A stretch of DNA of 64,000 nucleotides from Marinovum sp034669705 (GCF_034669705.1 NZ_JAXMOR010000001.1:209631-273630); one strand, 5' to 3'; shown: positions 8,569 through 17,142, counted from the first letter of the stretch. Notes: generated by a model not told the origin, from the letters alone. Translations and numbers: made by a program.

Positions 8569-9227
8569 CGGCCCGGCCGCGCGTGGTAATCCTGTAGTCT
8601 CTTGCCCGGCTCCTCGACAAAGAGGCCGGGCAGGGGCGCCAATGTCTCGATCTGGTCGATGCGGAAGCTGGTGAAATCGCCGAGGCTCTCGCTCCAGCCG
8701 ACACAGGCCCAGATCCGCCCCCAGTAGCGCAGTTCCAGCGGCCGCAGGTCGTGCCGCGTGCCGTCCTCGAGCGTGATCCGCAGCTTCTGCCGCGACCGGA
8801 TGGCGGCGCGAAACGCCGGCATGTGGCGAAAGCCGCGCGCCGCCGCCTCGAACGGGTAGGCGGCAAAGGCGAACTGCGCCGGGGCCGCGTGATCCTCTGG
8901 CAGGAGTGCGTCGATCTTGGCCGAGAGCGCGCGTGCCGCCTCGGCCATCTCATCCTCGCCGGATTGCGCCACCACCGCGAGCCCCAGGTGCAAGGCCTCG
9001 AGCTCGGCATCGGTGAGGTTGATCGGTGGCAGGGTGATTGCCGCCTGCGCCGAATAGCCCAGGCCCCGCTCGCCGATCACCGGCACGCCGCTGTCGATCA
9101 GCGTGTCCATGTCGCGATAGATCGTGCGCACCGAGACGCCGAGATCGCGCGCCAGATCCTCGGCGCGGTGCAAGGTGCCATCCTTCAGACGCTCCATCAG
9201 TCGGTACAGCCGATCGGCCCGTTTCAT
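8565..9227 (-). CDS. YafY-type HTH/WYL-domain transcriptional regulator
   Basis: 220 residues. The N-terminus is an HTH_11-type winged helix (MKRADRLYRLMERLK ... GVSVRTIYRDMDTL). The C-terminal half contains a WYL-like ligand-binding domain (LRPLELRYWGRIWACVGW). WYL-domain regulators usually respond to small molecules or nucleic acids and bind DNA as dimers. The gene is divergent from tatA. A strong nested dyad at 9258-9293, 31 bases upstream of its start, is a likely operator and suggests autoregulation. Confidence 0.88.
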   Translation of the reverse strand: MKRADRLYRLMERLKDGTLHRAEDLARDLGVSVRTIYRDMDTLIDSGVPVIGERGLGYSAQAAITLPPINLTDAELEALHLGLAVVAQSGEDEMAEAARALSAKIDALLPEDHAAPAQFAFAAYPFEAAARGFRHMPAFRAAIRSRQKLRITLEDGTRHDLRPLELRYWGRIWACVGWSESLGDFTSFRIDQIETLAPLPGLFVEEPGKRLQDYHARPGR

Positions 9228-9257
9228 GCGTGATTCGCTCCGCGGTTTCGCCCATTA

Positions 9258-9293
9258 CTGACATTAATCTGTCACCTGACACCTGAATGTCAG
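9258..9293. promoter_or_regulatory. double palindromic operator candidate (regulator/tatA intergenic region)
   Basis: The 36-bp region holds two copies of TGACA-N6-TGTCA (9259-9274 and 9277-9292), 18 bp centre to centre. Together they form one larger dyad centred at 9275.5, with CTGACATT/AATGTCAG as its outer arms. Four identical half-sites on nearly the same face of the helix are typical of cooperative dimer binding. The WYL regulator encoded next door is the natural candidate protein. Confidence 0.65.
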
Positions 9294-9428
9294 AATGCGC
9301 CCGAAATTGCCACGCCCCGTGCCCCTCAATAGGGTGTTTTGCCACTTTCAGGGCCGGGGCGAAGGCTTTATGCACGATACCGAGAAGCCGCGCGGCTGGC
9401 GCGGAAGCGAGAGGTGGAGACAGAACCC

Positions 9429-9653
9429 ATGCTGAACAATATCGGCCTTCCCGGCCTTCTTCTGATTGCCGTCGTCGTGCTGGTGCTCTTTGGCCGCGGC
9501 AAGATTTCATCGCTGATGGGCGAGGTGGGCAAGGGCATCACCGCGTTCAAAAGAGGCGTGAAGGACGGCAGCGAAGAGAGTGACGAGCTGGATGACAAGA
9601 CCGGCGACACCGCCAAGGACGTCACCCCGCACGACGAAAAAGACAAGGTATAA
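9429..9653 (+). CDS. tatA: Sec-independent protein translocase subunit TatA
   Basis: 74 residues: an N-terminal transmembrane helix (LPGLLLIAVVVLVLFG), then an FGRGKI hinge, an amphipathic helix (ISSLMGEVGKGITAFKRG) and an acidic tail. That is the standard TatA layout. TatA forms the pore-like part of the twin-arginine system that exports folded proteins across the inner membrane. The start at 9429 (MLNNIGLPG) is preceded by GGTGGAG. It is the first gene of tatABC, 6 bases before tatB. Confidence 0.93.
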   Translation: MLNNIGLPGLLLIAVVVLVLFGRGKISSLMGEVGKGITAFKRGVKDGSEESDELDDKTGDTAKDVTPHDEKDKV

Positions 9654-9659
9654 GCCCCG

Positions 9660-10196
9660 ATGTTCGACCTTGGCTGGACCGAGCTTCTGGTCATCGGGGT
9701 GGTGGCGCTGATCGTCGTCGGCCCCAAGGACCTGCCGGTGCTGTTCCGCCGCGCCGGCGAGTTCGTCGGCCGCGCCCGTGGCATGGCGCGCGAGTTTAGC
9801 CGCGCGATGAACGAGGCCGCCGACGAGGCCGGGGTGAGCGACATCAAGAAGACCATCCACACCGCGACCAACCCGATGAAATCGGCGATGGACGGGGTCA
9901 AGGACGCCGCCCGGCAGGTGGCCGACCCGCTGGGCGACCTGGAAAACGGCAAGAAGGCGGACAAGGCGAAGCCGGGAACGCCAAAGGCCGGTGACACGAC
10001 CGCTGACAAGGCCGGAGCGCCCAAGGTCGACGCGTCCGAGACCGCCAAGCGCGACGCCCAGGCCAAGAAGATCCAGGCCGCCACCGCCCGCGCCGCCGCC
10101 GAGCGCAAGCGGCGCGAGGCCGACGAGGCGGTCAAGGCCGCCGAGGCGGCAGAAGCCGCGGCGGGTGCGCCCGCGCAGGACCAGAAAGACCTTTGA
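9660..10196 (+). CDS. tatB: Sec-independent protein translocase subunit TatB
   Basis: 178 residues opening MFDLGWTELLVIGVVALIVVG, the diagnostic TatB start with the conserved Glu in the membrane helix and the GPKDLP hinge. A long amphipathic helix and a Lys/Ala-rich, probably disordered tail follow. TatB works with TatC in recognising twin-arginine signal peptides. Its stop overlaps the tatC start (ATGA-type junction at 10194-10198). Confidence 0.93.
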   Translation: MFDLGWTELLVIGVVALIVVGPKDLPVLFRRAGEFVGRARGMAREFSRAMNEAADEAGVSDIKKTIHTATNPMKSAMDGVKDAARQVADPLGDLENGKKADKAKPGTPKAGDTTADKAGAPKVDASETAKRDAQAKKIQAATARAAAERKRREADEAVKAAEAAEAAAGAPAQDQKDL

Positions 10197-11116
10197 TGAG
10201 CCATCCCGACGAGATCGAAGACAGCTCGGCCCCGCTGATCGAGCATCTGGCGGAACTGCGCACGCGGCTTATTCGCTGCGTGGTCTATTTCCTGATCGGC
10301 ATGGTGATCTGTTTCACCGTCGCCACGCCGATCTTCAACTTCCTGACCAATCCGCTCTGCCAGGTGCTGGCCGAGCGCGGGCAGGACTGCGACCTGATCT
10401 TCATTTCGCCGCAGGAGGGTTTCTTCGTCGCCATCAAGGTCTCGTTCCTGGGCGGCTTCATGCTCGGATTTCCGTTCATTGCCAACCAGTTGTGGCGCTT
10501 CGTGGCACCGGGGCTCTACAAGTCGGAAAAGGGCGCCTTTCTGCCCTTCCTGGTGGCCTCGCCTTTCATGTTCTTTCTCGGCGCGTCCTTTGCCTTTTAC
10601 GTGGTGACGCCGCTGGCCTATGACTTCTTCCTCGGTTTCCAGCAGTTCGGGGCCGAGGGCGAGGCGGTGGTCGGCGAAGAGGTCACCCAGGGGCTTTCGG
10701 TGGTCTTCCAGGGCTCGGCTCAGGAATACCTCAACCTCACCATCAAGTTCATCGTCGCCTTCGGCCTGTGCTTTCAGTTGCCGGTGCTTCTGACGCTGAT
10801 GGGCAAGGCCGGACTGGTCAATGCCGAGGGCCTGGGCGCGGTGCGCAAATACGCCGTGGTCGCGATCCTCGTGCTGGCCGCGCTGGTGACCCCGCCCGAC
10901 GTGATCACCCAGGTGATCCTCTTCGTGGTGGTCTACGGGCTCTACGAGGTCTCGATCTTTCTGGTTCGCCGGGTCGACCGCAAGCGCGAGAAGGACCTGC
11001 GCGCCCAAGGCCTGTGGTTCGAGGATGACGAAGAGGCCGACGACCTTGCCGATGACCCGCTGATGTCGGAATTCGATGAGGACGAAGATGATCTCGGAAA
11101 ACCGGACAAGAGCTGA
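10196..11116 (+). CDS. tatC: Sec-independent protein translocase subunit TatC
   Basis: 306 residues, six predicted membrane spans and TatC signatures near the N-terminus (LIEHLAELRTRLI) and around FISPQEGFFVAIK. TatC is the membrane receptor for twin-arginine signal peptides. The C-terminal tail is acidic and longer than in E. coli TatC (258 aa), which is usual in this order. I use the ATG at 10196, overlapping the tatB stop. It shares one base with the next gene, so translational coupling through four genes is likely. Confidence 0.95.
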   Translation: MSHPDEIEDSSAPLIEHLAELRTRLIRCVVYFLIGMVICFTVATPIFNFLTNPLCQVLAERGQDCDLIFISPQEGFFVAIKVSFLGGFMLGFPFIANQLWRFVAPGLYKSEKGAFLPFLVASPFMFFLGASFAFYVVTPLAYDFFLGFQQFGAEGEAVVGEEVTQGLSVVFQGSAQEYLNLTIKFIVAFGLCFQLPVLLTLMGKAGLVNAEGLGAVRKYAVVAILVLAALVTPPDVITQVILFVVVYGLYEVSIFLVRRVDRKREKDLRAQGLWFEDDEEADDLADDPLMSEFDEDEDDLGKPDKS

Positions 11117-11955
11117 TGAGCAAAGCACTGAAACGCATCGCCGACGCGCTGGAGCGGATGGCGCCCGCTCCGCTGGCCGCACCTGATTTCGACGCCGCCG
11201 AGGCCTTTCTCTGGCACGTCGAGCCCGACCGCCTGCAACCGGTGCCCGAGGTCAGCCGGGTGGCGATCGACCTGCTGATCGGCGTCGACCGGGCGCGCGA
11301 CACGCTGCTCGCCAACACGCTGCAGTTCGCCCGCGGGTTGCCGGCGAACAACGCGCTCTTGTGGGGCGCGCGGGGCATGGGCAAGTCCTCGCTGGTCAAG
11401 GCGGTGCATGCTGAGGTGCTGCGGCAGGGTGAAGGGCTCAAGATCGTCGAGCTGCAGCGCGAGGACCTGCCCTCGGTGAGTCGTCTGCTTGGGCTGTTGC
11501 GGGGCCGTAGCGAGCGCTTCGTGCTGTTCTGCGACGACCTGTCGTTTTCCCATGACGACCAGCATTACAAGTCGCTGAAGGCGGTGCTGGACGGCGGGAT
11601 CGAAGGGCGGCCTGAGAACGTGGTGTTCTATGCGACGTCGAACCGCCGCCACCTGATGCCGCGCGACATGATCGAGAACGAGCGCTCCTCGGCAATCAGC
11701 CCGTCCGAGGCGACCGAGGAGAAGGTCTCGCTCTCGGATCGGTTCGGGTTGTGGCTCGGGTTCCACCCTTGCTCGCAAGACGAATACCTGTCGATTATCC
11801 GCGGCTATTGCGACGCCTACGGGCTGGAGATCGCCGACGACGCTCTGCGCGCCGAAGCGGTCGAGTGGCAGGCGACGCGCGGCGGGCGGTCTGGCCGGGT
11901 GGCCTGGCAGTTCTTTACCGATCTCGCGGGACGTCACGGCGCGACGCTCGGCTGA
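11116..11955 (+). CDS. DUF815-family AAA ATPase
   Basis: 279 residues. Walker A is GARGMGKSSLVK (about 84-95) and Walker B is RFVLFCDDLSF. The conserved block SNRRHLMP and the sensor-like SDRFGLWLGFHP are typical of the DUF815 (PF05673) ATPases. The cellular role is not established. Its start overlaps the tatC stop by one base. In related genomes this family is often found next to nlpD and yajC; here it has joined the tat operon instead (an inference from memory of synteny). A tandem repeat begins 11 bases after its stop. Confidence 0.88.
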   Translation: MSKALKRIADALERMAPAPLAAPDFDAAEAFLWHVEPDRLQPVPEVSRVAIDLLIGVDRARDTLLANTLQFARGLPANNALLWGARGMGKSSLVKAVHAEVLRQGEGLKIVELQREDLPSVSRLLGLLRGRSERFVLFCDDLSFSHDDQHYKSLKAVLDGGIEGRPENVVFYATSNRRHLMPRDMIENERSSAISPSEATEEKVSLSDRFGLWLGFHPCSQDEYLSIIRGYCDAYGLEIADDALRAEAVEWQATRGGRSGRVAWQFFTDLAGRHGATLG

Positions 11956-11965
11956 GGCTTGCGTC

Positions 11966-12480
11966 GGCCCGGCTCACATCAAGGTTAGGATGTCAGTCGG
12001 AGGAGAGGCGGCTATTCACGGTCGGGCCTCCATCTCCCTCTGCTCCGTTCGCGGTATGCGCCGGCCCGGAACAAGGGCGCAGCCTGCCGGGCCAGCGGTG
12101 GCCCGCCCCACCGGGCTGCCGCTTTGGCTGCGGGAGGCGCTTGCATCTGAGATCAGACGGACTTGGCCGGAATAAACTGCCATACAGCACGGTTGCTGCG
12201 GCACCCCGCGAGCCGCCGCTGGCCCGGCTCACGTCAGGGATAGGGCTCGAAACGGAATCGGCTATTCTCGGTCCGAGTTTCAACCTGATCCGCTTCGGTC
12301 GCCGCATGCGCCGGCCCGGAACAAGGGCGCAGCCCGCCGGGCCAGCGGTGGCCCGCCCCACCGGGCTGCCGCTTTGGCCGCTGGAGGCGCTTGCCTCGGA
12401 GATTTGACGGACTTGGTTGGCATAAACTGCCTTACAGCACGGTCGCTGCGGCACCCCGCGGGCCGCCACTGGCCCGGCTC
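11966..12480. repeat. about 250-bp tandem direct repeat, intergenic
   Basis: Copy 1 starts at 11966 and copy 2 at 12221, and a truncated third begins at 12471, giving a period of 255 then 250 bases. Each opens with GGCCCGGCTC. The most conserved core (from about 12059 and 12308) starts GCGCCGGCCCGGAACAAGG and includes ATAAACTGCC and CAGCACGG blocks. Open frames run through both strands of it, but their peptides are repetitive and low-complexity, and substitutions fall evenly over codon positions, so I read it as non-coding. The whole gene-free stretch is 11956-12587. Confidence 0.75.
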
Positions 12481-12550
12481 CTGTCATCGCGACAGAGCGC
12501 CTTTGCGGCCTCACACCGGCCCGGCTCCGCAAGCGGCCGACCGAGACCCA

Positions 12551-12571
12551 GCCCCGGACGCGATCCGGGGC
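12551..12571. repeat. REP-like palindrome, 8+5+8 family
   Basis: Perfect GCCCCGGA - 5 bases - TCCGGGGC, 16 bases past the stop of the peroxiredoxin-like gene at 12588. Confidence 0.75.
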
Positions 12572-12587
12572 CTCTCACCGTCCCGCG

Positions 12588-13106
12588 CTACAGCATGCCG
12601 CGCGGTGGGCGGTCGTTTTCCTTGGTAAAGATCATCCCGTCGAGCAATTCCGCCAAGTCCGGCCGCGCCGCGGGACCGTTGGAAATCGCGATCAGCAGCA
12701 GGCTGCCGTCGGGCCGCAGGACAAACACTCCGGGCTCGGCAAAGGGCGCGCCGGTTTCCGCGTCGGACAGCGGCTGGGTGACATAGAGCCCGAGCGTTTC
12801 CATCTGCTCGCGGCTCAGCCCGTAGCCCAGGTCGAAGCCCCAACCGAAGTCGTCACGATCGCTTTGCGCCTTGGCCTCGGTGTCGGCAGACACCACCGCA
12901 ATCTCGAACCCGGCCGCCTGCCAGTCACCGCGCATGGCGTCGAGCGTGTTGAGGTATTTCTTGCACCGCGGGCAGTGCTTGCCGCGGTAGACCACCAGCA
13001 GCGTCCAGGCCTCGCGCGTGCCGCCGATGGTGATCTCGCCGCCGCCGACCTTGGCAAAGGACAGGGGCGCAAGCAGGCTTCCGGCAATCGGCTTGGGTGT
13101 CGGCAT
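12588..13106 (-). CDS. peroxiredoxin-like (AhpC/TSA) family protein
   Basis: 172 residues with a thioredoxin fold. The strand LLVVYRGKHCPRCKKYL carries a CxxC pair (Cys45, Cys48) where AhpC/TSA relatives have the peroxidatic Cys. VVSADTEAKA and the C-terminal FVLRPDGSLLLI match the peroxiredoxin-like family. It would act as a thiol reductase or peroxidase in the cytoplasm (no signal peptide). It is the last gene in the surE-pcm-nlpD direction, 21 bases after nlpD, and probably co-transcribed. Confidence 0.8.
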   Translation of the reverse strand: MPTPKPIAGSLLAPLSFAKVGGGEITIGGTREAWTLLVVYRGKHCPRCKKYLNTLDAMRGDWQAAGFEIAVVSADTEAKAQSDRDDFGWGFDLGYGLSREQMETLGLYVTQPLSDAETGAPFAEPGVFVLRPDGSLLLIAISNGPAARPDLAELLDGMIFTKENDRPPRGML

Positions 13107-13127
13107 GGCGTTCTCCCTCTGGTGAGA

Positions 13128-14315
13128 CTAGCGCACGTAGGGCAGCGGATCGACGCTCTCGAAGCCTTCGCGCACCTCGAAGTGCAGGTAGGACGGATCG
13201 CCCGCCGCCACCTTGCCAAGGGTCTGGCCGCGGCTGACGGTGTCGCCCTTCTTGACGGTGATACCGTCGACATTGGCATAGACGGTCAGCACGTTGTTGG
13301 CGTGTTTGACCACCACGATCGGCACCTGATCGGCGCTGGCGGTGATCGCCGCCACCGTGCCGGCCTCGGCGGCCTTGACCGGGGTGCCGGCGCTGGCGGC
13401 GATGTCGATGCCGTCGTTGCGGCCCTTGGCGTATTCGCGGATCACCGAGCCGGAGACCGGCATCTGCATCCGCGCCGCCTTGGCCGGCGCCTTGGTCTGC
13501 TCCTTGCCGAGATCGGGCGAGGGCGGCACCGGCACCGGGGTGGCCGCCGCGACAGGCGTCGCTGCCGGCAGCGGCTTGGCGGCGCTCGGCGGGGTCGGCG
13601 TCGGCGAGCCTTGGCCGGGCTCTGACGTCCTGACCGGCTCTGGTGCGGCGACGGGGGTGCTGGCGGCGGCGCTCTCGCGCACAGTGGGGATCAGCAGGAA
13701 CTGGCCCTGGCGCACGGTGAATTCCTTGTCGAGCCCGTTCCAGTCGGCCAGAGCCCGCACCGAGACGTTGTAGAGCCGGGCGATGGTAAAGGCGGTCTCG
13801 CCGCGCTCGACCTGGTGGCGCACCGGCTCGGCGCCGGTCTGCACCGGCGGAAGTTCGCTTGTCTGCACCGGCGTGGCGGCTGCGCTGTCGATGGCGGCCC
13901 CGGCGATGGCGGTGATGTCGGGCGCCTCGGCGGCCGGGCGGATCGGGCCGGTGGCGGGTTCCTCGACCTTGTAGGGCAGGGCGATAATTTCTCCGGCGCG
14001 CAGGCTGTCGTCGGCCCGCATGCCGTTGAACCGCGCCAGATCGGGCACGCTGATGCCGACGCGGCCGGCCAGCTTGCCCAGGGTATCGCCGCGCTGCGCC
14101 ACCGCGACCTGGTAGCTGGGATAGGAAATAATCCCGCGTTCGTCCGGGCTTGGCCGGCTTGCCGTGGCGTTGCGCGCGGCCTCGGAGGTGTCGTACTGGC
14201 TGCTGCCGATCTTGCCACGAAGATCGAAATCGTTCGGCAGGCTGTCACAGCCCGCCAGAACGGCCAGCGCCGAGCCAGCCACGATCACCGGAAAGCGGGG
14301 CGGAAAATGCCACAT
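13128..14315 (-). CDS. nlpD: LysM/M23-domain lipoprotein, NlpD-like
   Basis: 395 residues. The signal peptide ends in a lipobox, LAGC, with Cys23 as lipidation site. There are two LysM repeats (about 72-115 and 165-210), a Pro/Ala-rich linker, and a C-terminal M23/LytM domain (GNDGIDIAASAGTPV ... YLHFEVREG). The domain lacks the full HxxxD zinc ligands (GIDI in place of GxDL with His), so it is probably a non-catalytic activator of amidases, as for E. coli NlpD. The start at 14315 is preceded by GAGGGA. It follows pcm in the classical surE-pcm-nlpD order. Confidence 0.88.
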   Translation of the reverse strand: MWHFPPRFPVIVAGSALAVLAGCDSLPNDFDLRGKIGSSQYDTSEAARNATASRPSPDERGIISYPSYQVAVAQRGDTLGKLAGRVGISVPDLARFNGMRADDSLRAGEIIALPYKVEEPATGPIRPAAEAPDITAIAGAAIDSAAATPVQTSELPPVQTGAEPVRHQVERGETAFTIARLYNVSVRALADWNGLDKEFTVRQGQFLLIPTVRESAAASTPVAAPEPVRTSEPGQGSPTPTPPSAAKPLPAATPVAAATPVPVPPSPDLGKEQTKAPAKAARMQMPVSGSVIREYAKGRNDGIDIAASAGTPVKAAEAGTVAAITASADQVPIVVVKHANNVLTVYANVDGITVKKGDTVSRGQTLGKVAAGDPSYLHFEVREGFESVDPLPYVR

Positions 14316-14378
14316 CTCGATATCCCTCAAATTTCGTCCGGTTGGCCCGGATTTGATGTTGCCGAAAACATACACCGA

Positions 14379-15023
14379 TCACGTGTCACGCCCAAGCCCT
14401 TCGACCAGCGGTACAAAGCGCACGGCGCGCAATTCATCGTATTCAAACCCGTCAGGTTCGCGTTTTACGCGGATCAGGCGCTGCACCGCGTCGGACTGGC
14501 CCACCGGCAGCACCATGACGCCACCGACCCTGAGCTGCGCCAGCAGCGGGCCCGGCGGGTCTTCGGCGGCGGCAGTCACAAGGATGCGGTCGAACGGCGC
14601 CTGGTCGGGCAGGCCAAAGGAGCCATCGGCGGTGAAGGCGGTGATATTGGCGAGGTCGAGCTTGTCGAACACCGCCCGCGCGCCCTGCACCAGCCGCTTG
14701 TGGCGGTCGACGGTGTAGATCCGCCGGGCCAGCTGGCTCAGGATCGCCGCCTGATAACCCGAGCCGGTGCCGACCTCGAGCACGGTGTCGCGCGGCTGCA
14801 CGTCGAGCGCCTGGGTCATCAGGCCCACCACAGAGGGCTGGCTGATGGTCTGGCCACAGGCGATGGGCAGCGGCATGTCCTCATAGGCGCGTTCGGAAAA
14901 GAAGCCTTGGATGAAATCGGCGCGGTCGATCTTCTCCATCGCCATCAGCACCCGGCGCTCGGTCACCCCCTTGGAGCGGAGCGCGTAGAGAAACTGCATC
15001 TTGCGTTCGGCCTCGGGGGTCAT
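14379..15023 (-). CDS. pcm: protein-L-isoaspartate O-methyltransferase
   Basis: 214 residues. It uses S-adenosylmethionine to methylate isoaspartyl residues so that damaged proteins can be repaired. Hallmarks are GQTISQPSVVGLM near residue 57, the SAM-binding EVGTGSGYQAA near 83, and the post-motif VLPVGQ. The length matches the family. Its start overlaps the surE stop by 4 bases, so the two are translationally coupled. Confidence 0.94.
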   Translation of the reverse strand: MTPEAERKMQFLYALRSKGVTERRVLMAMEKIDRADFIQGFFSERAYEDMPLPIACGQTISQPSVVGLMTQALDVQPRDTVLEVGTGSGYQAAILSQLARRIYTVDRHKRLVQGARAVFDKLDLANITAFTADGSFGLPDQAPFDRILVTAAAEDPPGPLLAQLRVGGVMVLPVGQSDAVQRLIRVKREPDGFEYDELRAVRFVPLVEGLGRDT

Positions 15024-15805
15024 TCCAGCGCGCCTTCCAACGCCGTCAGCGCGTCGGTCGCCGTCAGGTCGGCGCGCATCGGGGTGACCGAGATAAAGCC
15101 GTCGAGATTGACGCCGGCATCGCTCTCAGGCGCCACCGCGGCATGCTGGTCGCCGCCGCGGATCCAGAAGAAACGCCGGCCCGAGGGCGACAGCTGCGGC
15201 TCGACGCAGAAGGCGGTGTTGTCACGCAGACCCTGCGGCGCGGCGCGGGTGCCCTTGACCGCGGCCGCGGCCACCGGCGGGAAGTTGATGTTGTAGAACA
15301 GCTGGTAGGCCGAGGGGTTCTCGATCCGCGCCTGAAGCACCCGGCGGACCACCGCGGCGCCATGCACCCGCGCGGCCTCGAAGGGATCGTCCAGATCGCG
15401 GTTGCCGGGGCCGTAGTACTGCGACAGTGCCATCGCCGGCAGCCCCTGCAGCGCGGCTTCCAGTGCGCCGCCGAGCGTGCCGGAATAGAGCGCGTTTTCG
15501 GCCGAGTTGTTGCCGCGGTTCACGCCAGAAAGCACCAGGTCGGGGCGCCGGTCCTTCAGCACGTCATGCAGGCCGACCATGACGCAATCGGCCGGGCTAC
15601 CCTCGGCGGCAAAGCGGCGGTCGCCCATGTCGGAGACCATGAAGGGATGGGTGTAGGAGATGCAATGCGCCACGCCGGATTGCTCGAAGGCCGGGGCGAC
15701 GGTCCAGACCTCGCCGCCGGGGCCGGCGATCTCGCTGGCGATCTCGTGCAGGACCTTGAGGCCGGGCGCGTTGATGCCGTCGTCATTGGTGATGAGAATG
15801 CGCAT
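15020..15805 (-). CDS. surE: 5'/3'-nucleotidase SurE
   Basis: 261 residues. The N-terminus MRILITNDDGINAPG has the metal-binding Asp8-Asp9 pair. SGVNRGNN, a core SurE motif, lies near residue 95, and GTLGGALEAA follows. SurE dephosphorylates nucleoside monophosphates and acts in stress survival. I choose the ATG at 15805 (GGGGA 5 bases upstream) over an in-frame ATG at 15820. It leads the surE-pcm-nlpD series. Confidence 0.94.
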   Translation of the reverse strand: MRILITNDDGINAPGLKVLHEIASEIAGPGGEVWTVAPAFEQSGVAHCISYTHPFMVSDMGDRRFAAEGSPADCVMVGLHDVLKDRRPDLVLSGVNRGNNSAENALYSGTLGGALEAALQGLPAMALSQYYGPGNRDLDDPFEAARVHGAAVVRRVLQARIENPSAYQLFYNINFPPVAAAAVKGTRAAPQGLRDNTAFCVEPQLSPSGRRFFWIRGGDQHAAVAPESDAGVNLDGFISVTPMRADLTATDALTALEGALE

Positions 15806-15922
15806 GAAGTCCCCGAGCAATAGCTGGCCTCTGCTTAGTGGAGCAGGCGCGCAGGGGCAAGCCGGGGCAGGACCGATCGGGCCGGGGAGCGGTGCCTAAA
15901 TACCAGTCACCCGGCGGCAGGC

Positions 15923-16570
15923 TCAGCCCAGCCCGAGCGCCGAGAGCACTCGTCCGGCCTCGTCGCGCGGGCGCGCGAGTGCACCGGCGTCCTGACCCGG
16001 AAAGAACCGCGCCCGGGTGCCGCTGGCCATCTGCGCCGGTTCCAGCACATGCACCTTCGGCCCCATGCTCGCGGTCTCGGATTGCCAGCTGCGGGCCAGA
16101 GCGACCTGCGCCGCCTTGGTGGCGCCGTAGGAGGCAAAGAACTTCTGGCCGGCGCGAGGGTCGTCGAAGAACACCGCCTGGCCCTGAGTGCCCAGCAGCG
16201 GCGCAATGAAGGGGATCAGCCGGCCAAGGGCGGTGACATTGACCTCGATGCTCTTTTGCCAGTCCTTCATGTCGAGATGATCGGCCGGCGTCAGCGGCGC
16301 GGCATGCACCGCGGTATGGCACCAGAGGTCGAGCTTGCCCCAGCGGTCATGGATGCCGCGGCAAAGCTGCGCCATGGCGGCCTCGGTGGTGATGTCCATC
16401 GGCGCCAGGGTGGCGCTGTGGCCCTTGGCCTGGATGCGGTCATCAAGCTCTTCGAGCGCGCCGGTGGTGCGTGCCACGGCGATGATGTGATGGGTCGGCG
16501 CCAGCGCTTCGGCGAGGGCAGCGCCAAGCCCGCGGGAGGCGCCGGTGATCAGGGCGGTTTTCTCGGTCAT
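15923..16570 (-). CDS. short-chain dehydrogenase/reductase
   Basis: 215 residues with the classical SDR layout: TALITGASRGLGAALAEA (cofactor site, about 5-22), MDITTEAAM near 59, and YGATKAA, giving the catalytic Tyr and Lys. It resembles the YciK/oxidoreductase group, NADP(H)-dependent by family, with unknown substrate. It sits 117 bases upstream of surE on the same strand and may share its transcript. Confidence 0.88.
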   Translation of the reverse strand: MTEKTALITGASRGLGAALAEALAPTHHIIAVARTTGALEELDDRIQAKGHSATLAPMDITTEAAMAQLCRGIHDRWGKLDLWCHTAVHAAPLTPADHLDMKDWQKSIEVNVTALGRLIPFIAPLLGTQGQAVFFDDPRAGQKFFASYGATKAAQVALARSWQSETASMGPKVHVLEPAQMASGTRARFFPGQDAGALARPRDEAGRVLSALGLG

Positions 16571-16672
16571 GGGCCGGGTTTGCGGCGGTTCGGCGCGAAG
16601 GTCAAGACGCGGGCAGGGCGGCCGGGGCGGATTTGCGAAAACGCACCGTCAGACCGGCCGTGCGCCGGCATG

Positions 16673-16703
16673 AAAAAAGCGGCGATGCCTGTCGCACCGC
16701 CGC
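16673..16703 (-). terminator. Rho-independent terminator
   Basis: On the minus strand a 10-bp stem (one G-U pair, 16679-16688 with 16694-16703) and a 5-base loop are followed by six U. It lies 27 bases past the stop of the small gene at 16730 and is the clearest intrinsic terminator of the left half. Confidence 0.85.
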
Positions 16704-16729
16704 CCGGGTCTTTGGAATATTGCCCGGGC

Positions 16730-16993
16730 TCAGGAGCCGGGGATGGTCAGCTTGATGCCATGCCCCTCGTGCGAGATGATGACCTCGCCATCGCCGATCG
16801 CCGTGACCTCGCCGCCGTTGATCTGCGCGCCGAGGCCCACGGTGGTGACGCCGCCGTAGCCGTTGCGCAGGATGGCCTTGGGCCCGGATTGCGAGGTCAG
16901 GGTTCCCAGCAGAACGGTTTCGAGCATCGGCATTTCCGCCTGCTGCGTGGCCGCGGCCTGGGTTTCTGGTGTGATCTTGACAGTCTGTGCCAT
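16730..16993 (-). CDS. small conserved hypothetical protein, PilP/GspC-like fold segment
   Basis: 87 residues, no signal peptide or membrane span. The C-terminal half (VGLGAQINGGEVTAIGDGEVII) shows the small beta motif found in PilP/GspC-type periplasmic domains, but the protein lacks the membrane anchor and other parts of such proteins. Function unknown. The start at 16993 (MAQTVKITPE) is preceded by GGGGAAAG. It is 211 bases downstream of purF and is closed by a good intrinsic terminator. Confidence 0.7.
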   Translation of the reverse strand: MAQTVKITPETQAAATQQAEMPMLETVLLGTLTSQSGPKAILRNGYGGVTTVGLGAQINGGEVTAIGDGEVIISHEGHGIKLTIPGS

Positions 16994-17121
16994 GTGGCTT
17001 TCCCCATAAGTAGAAGCGCCGCAAACCTGATCGTCAGGCTGTCGCACTGCGGCGCCGCGATCGGGGTCTAAAACGTTTGCGGTAACGGGGGAAGGGGCCG
17101 GGATTTCATCGGCAGAATGGT

Positions 17122-17142
17122 GCCCCGATCGGCGATCGGGGC
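17122..17142. other. perfect hairpin between purF and the small downstream gene
   Basis: GCCCCGATC - GGC - GATCGGGGC, a 9-bp perfect stem with a 3-base loop, 62 bases past the purF stop. No U tract follows on either strand. It could slow RNA decay or Rho. No other feature seen in 16994-17204. Confidence 0.5.

Noticed and set aside
11993..12532. 179-codon minus-strand open frame in the 250-bp repeat
   Set aside because: It reads through both repeat copies; the peptide is itself a repeat, has no ribosome site, and the DNA changes do not favour third positions. Read as a non-coding repeat.
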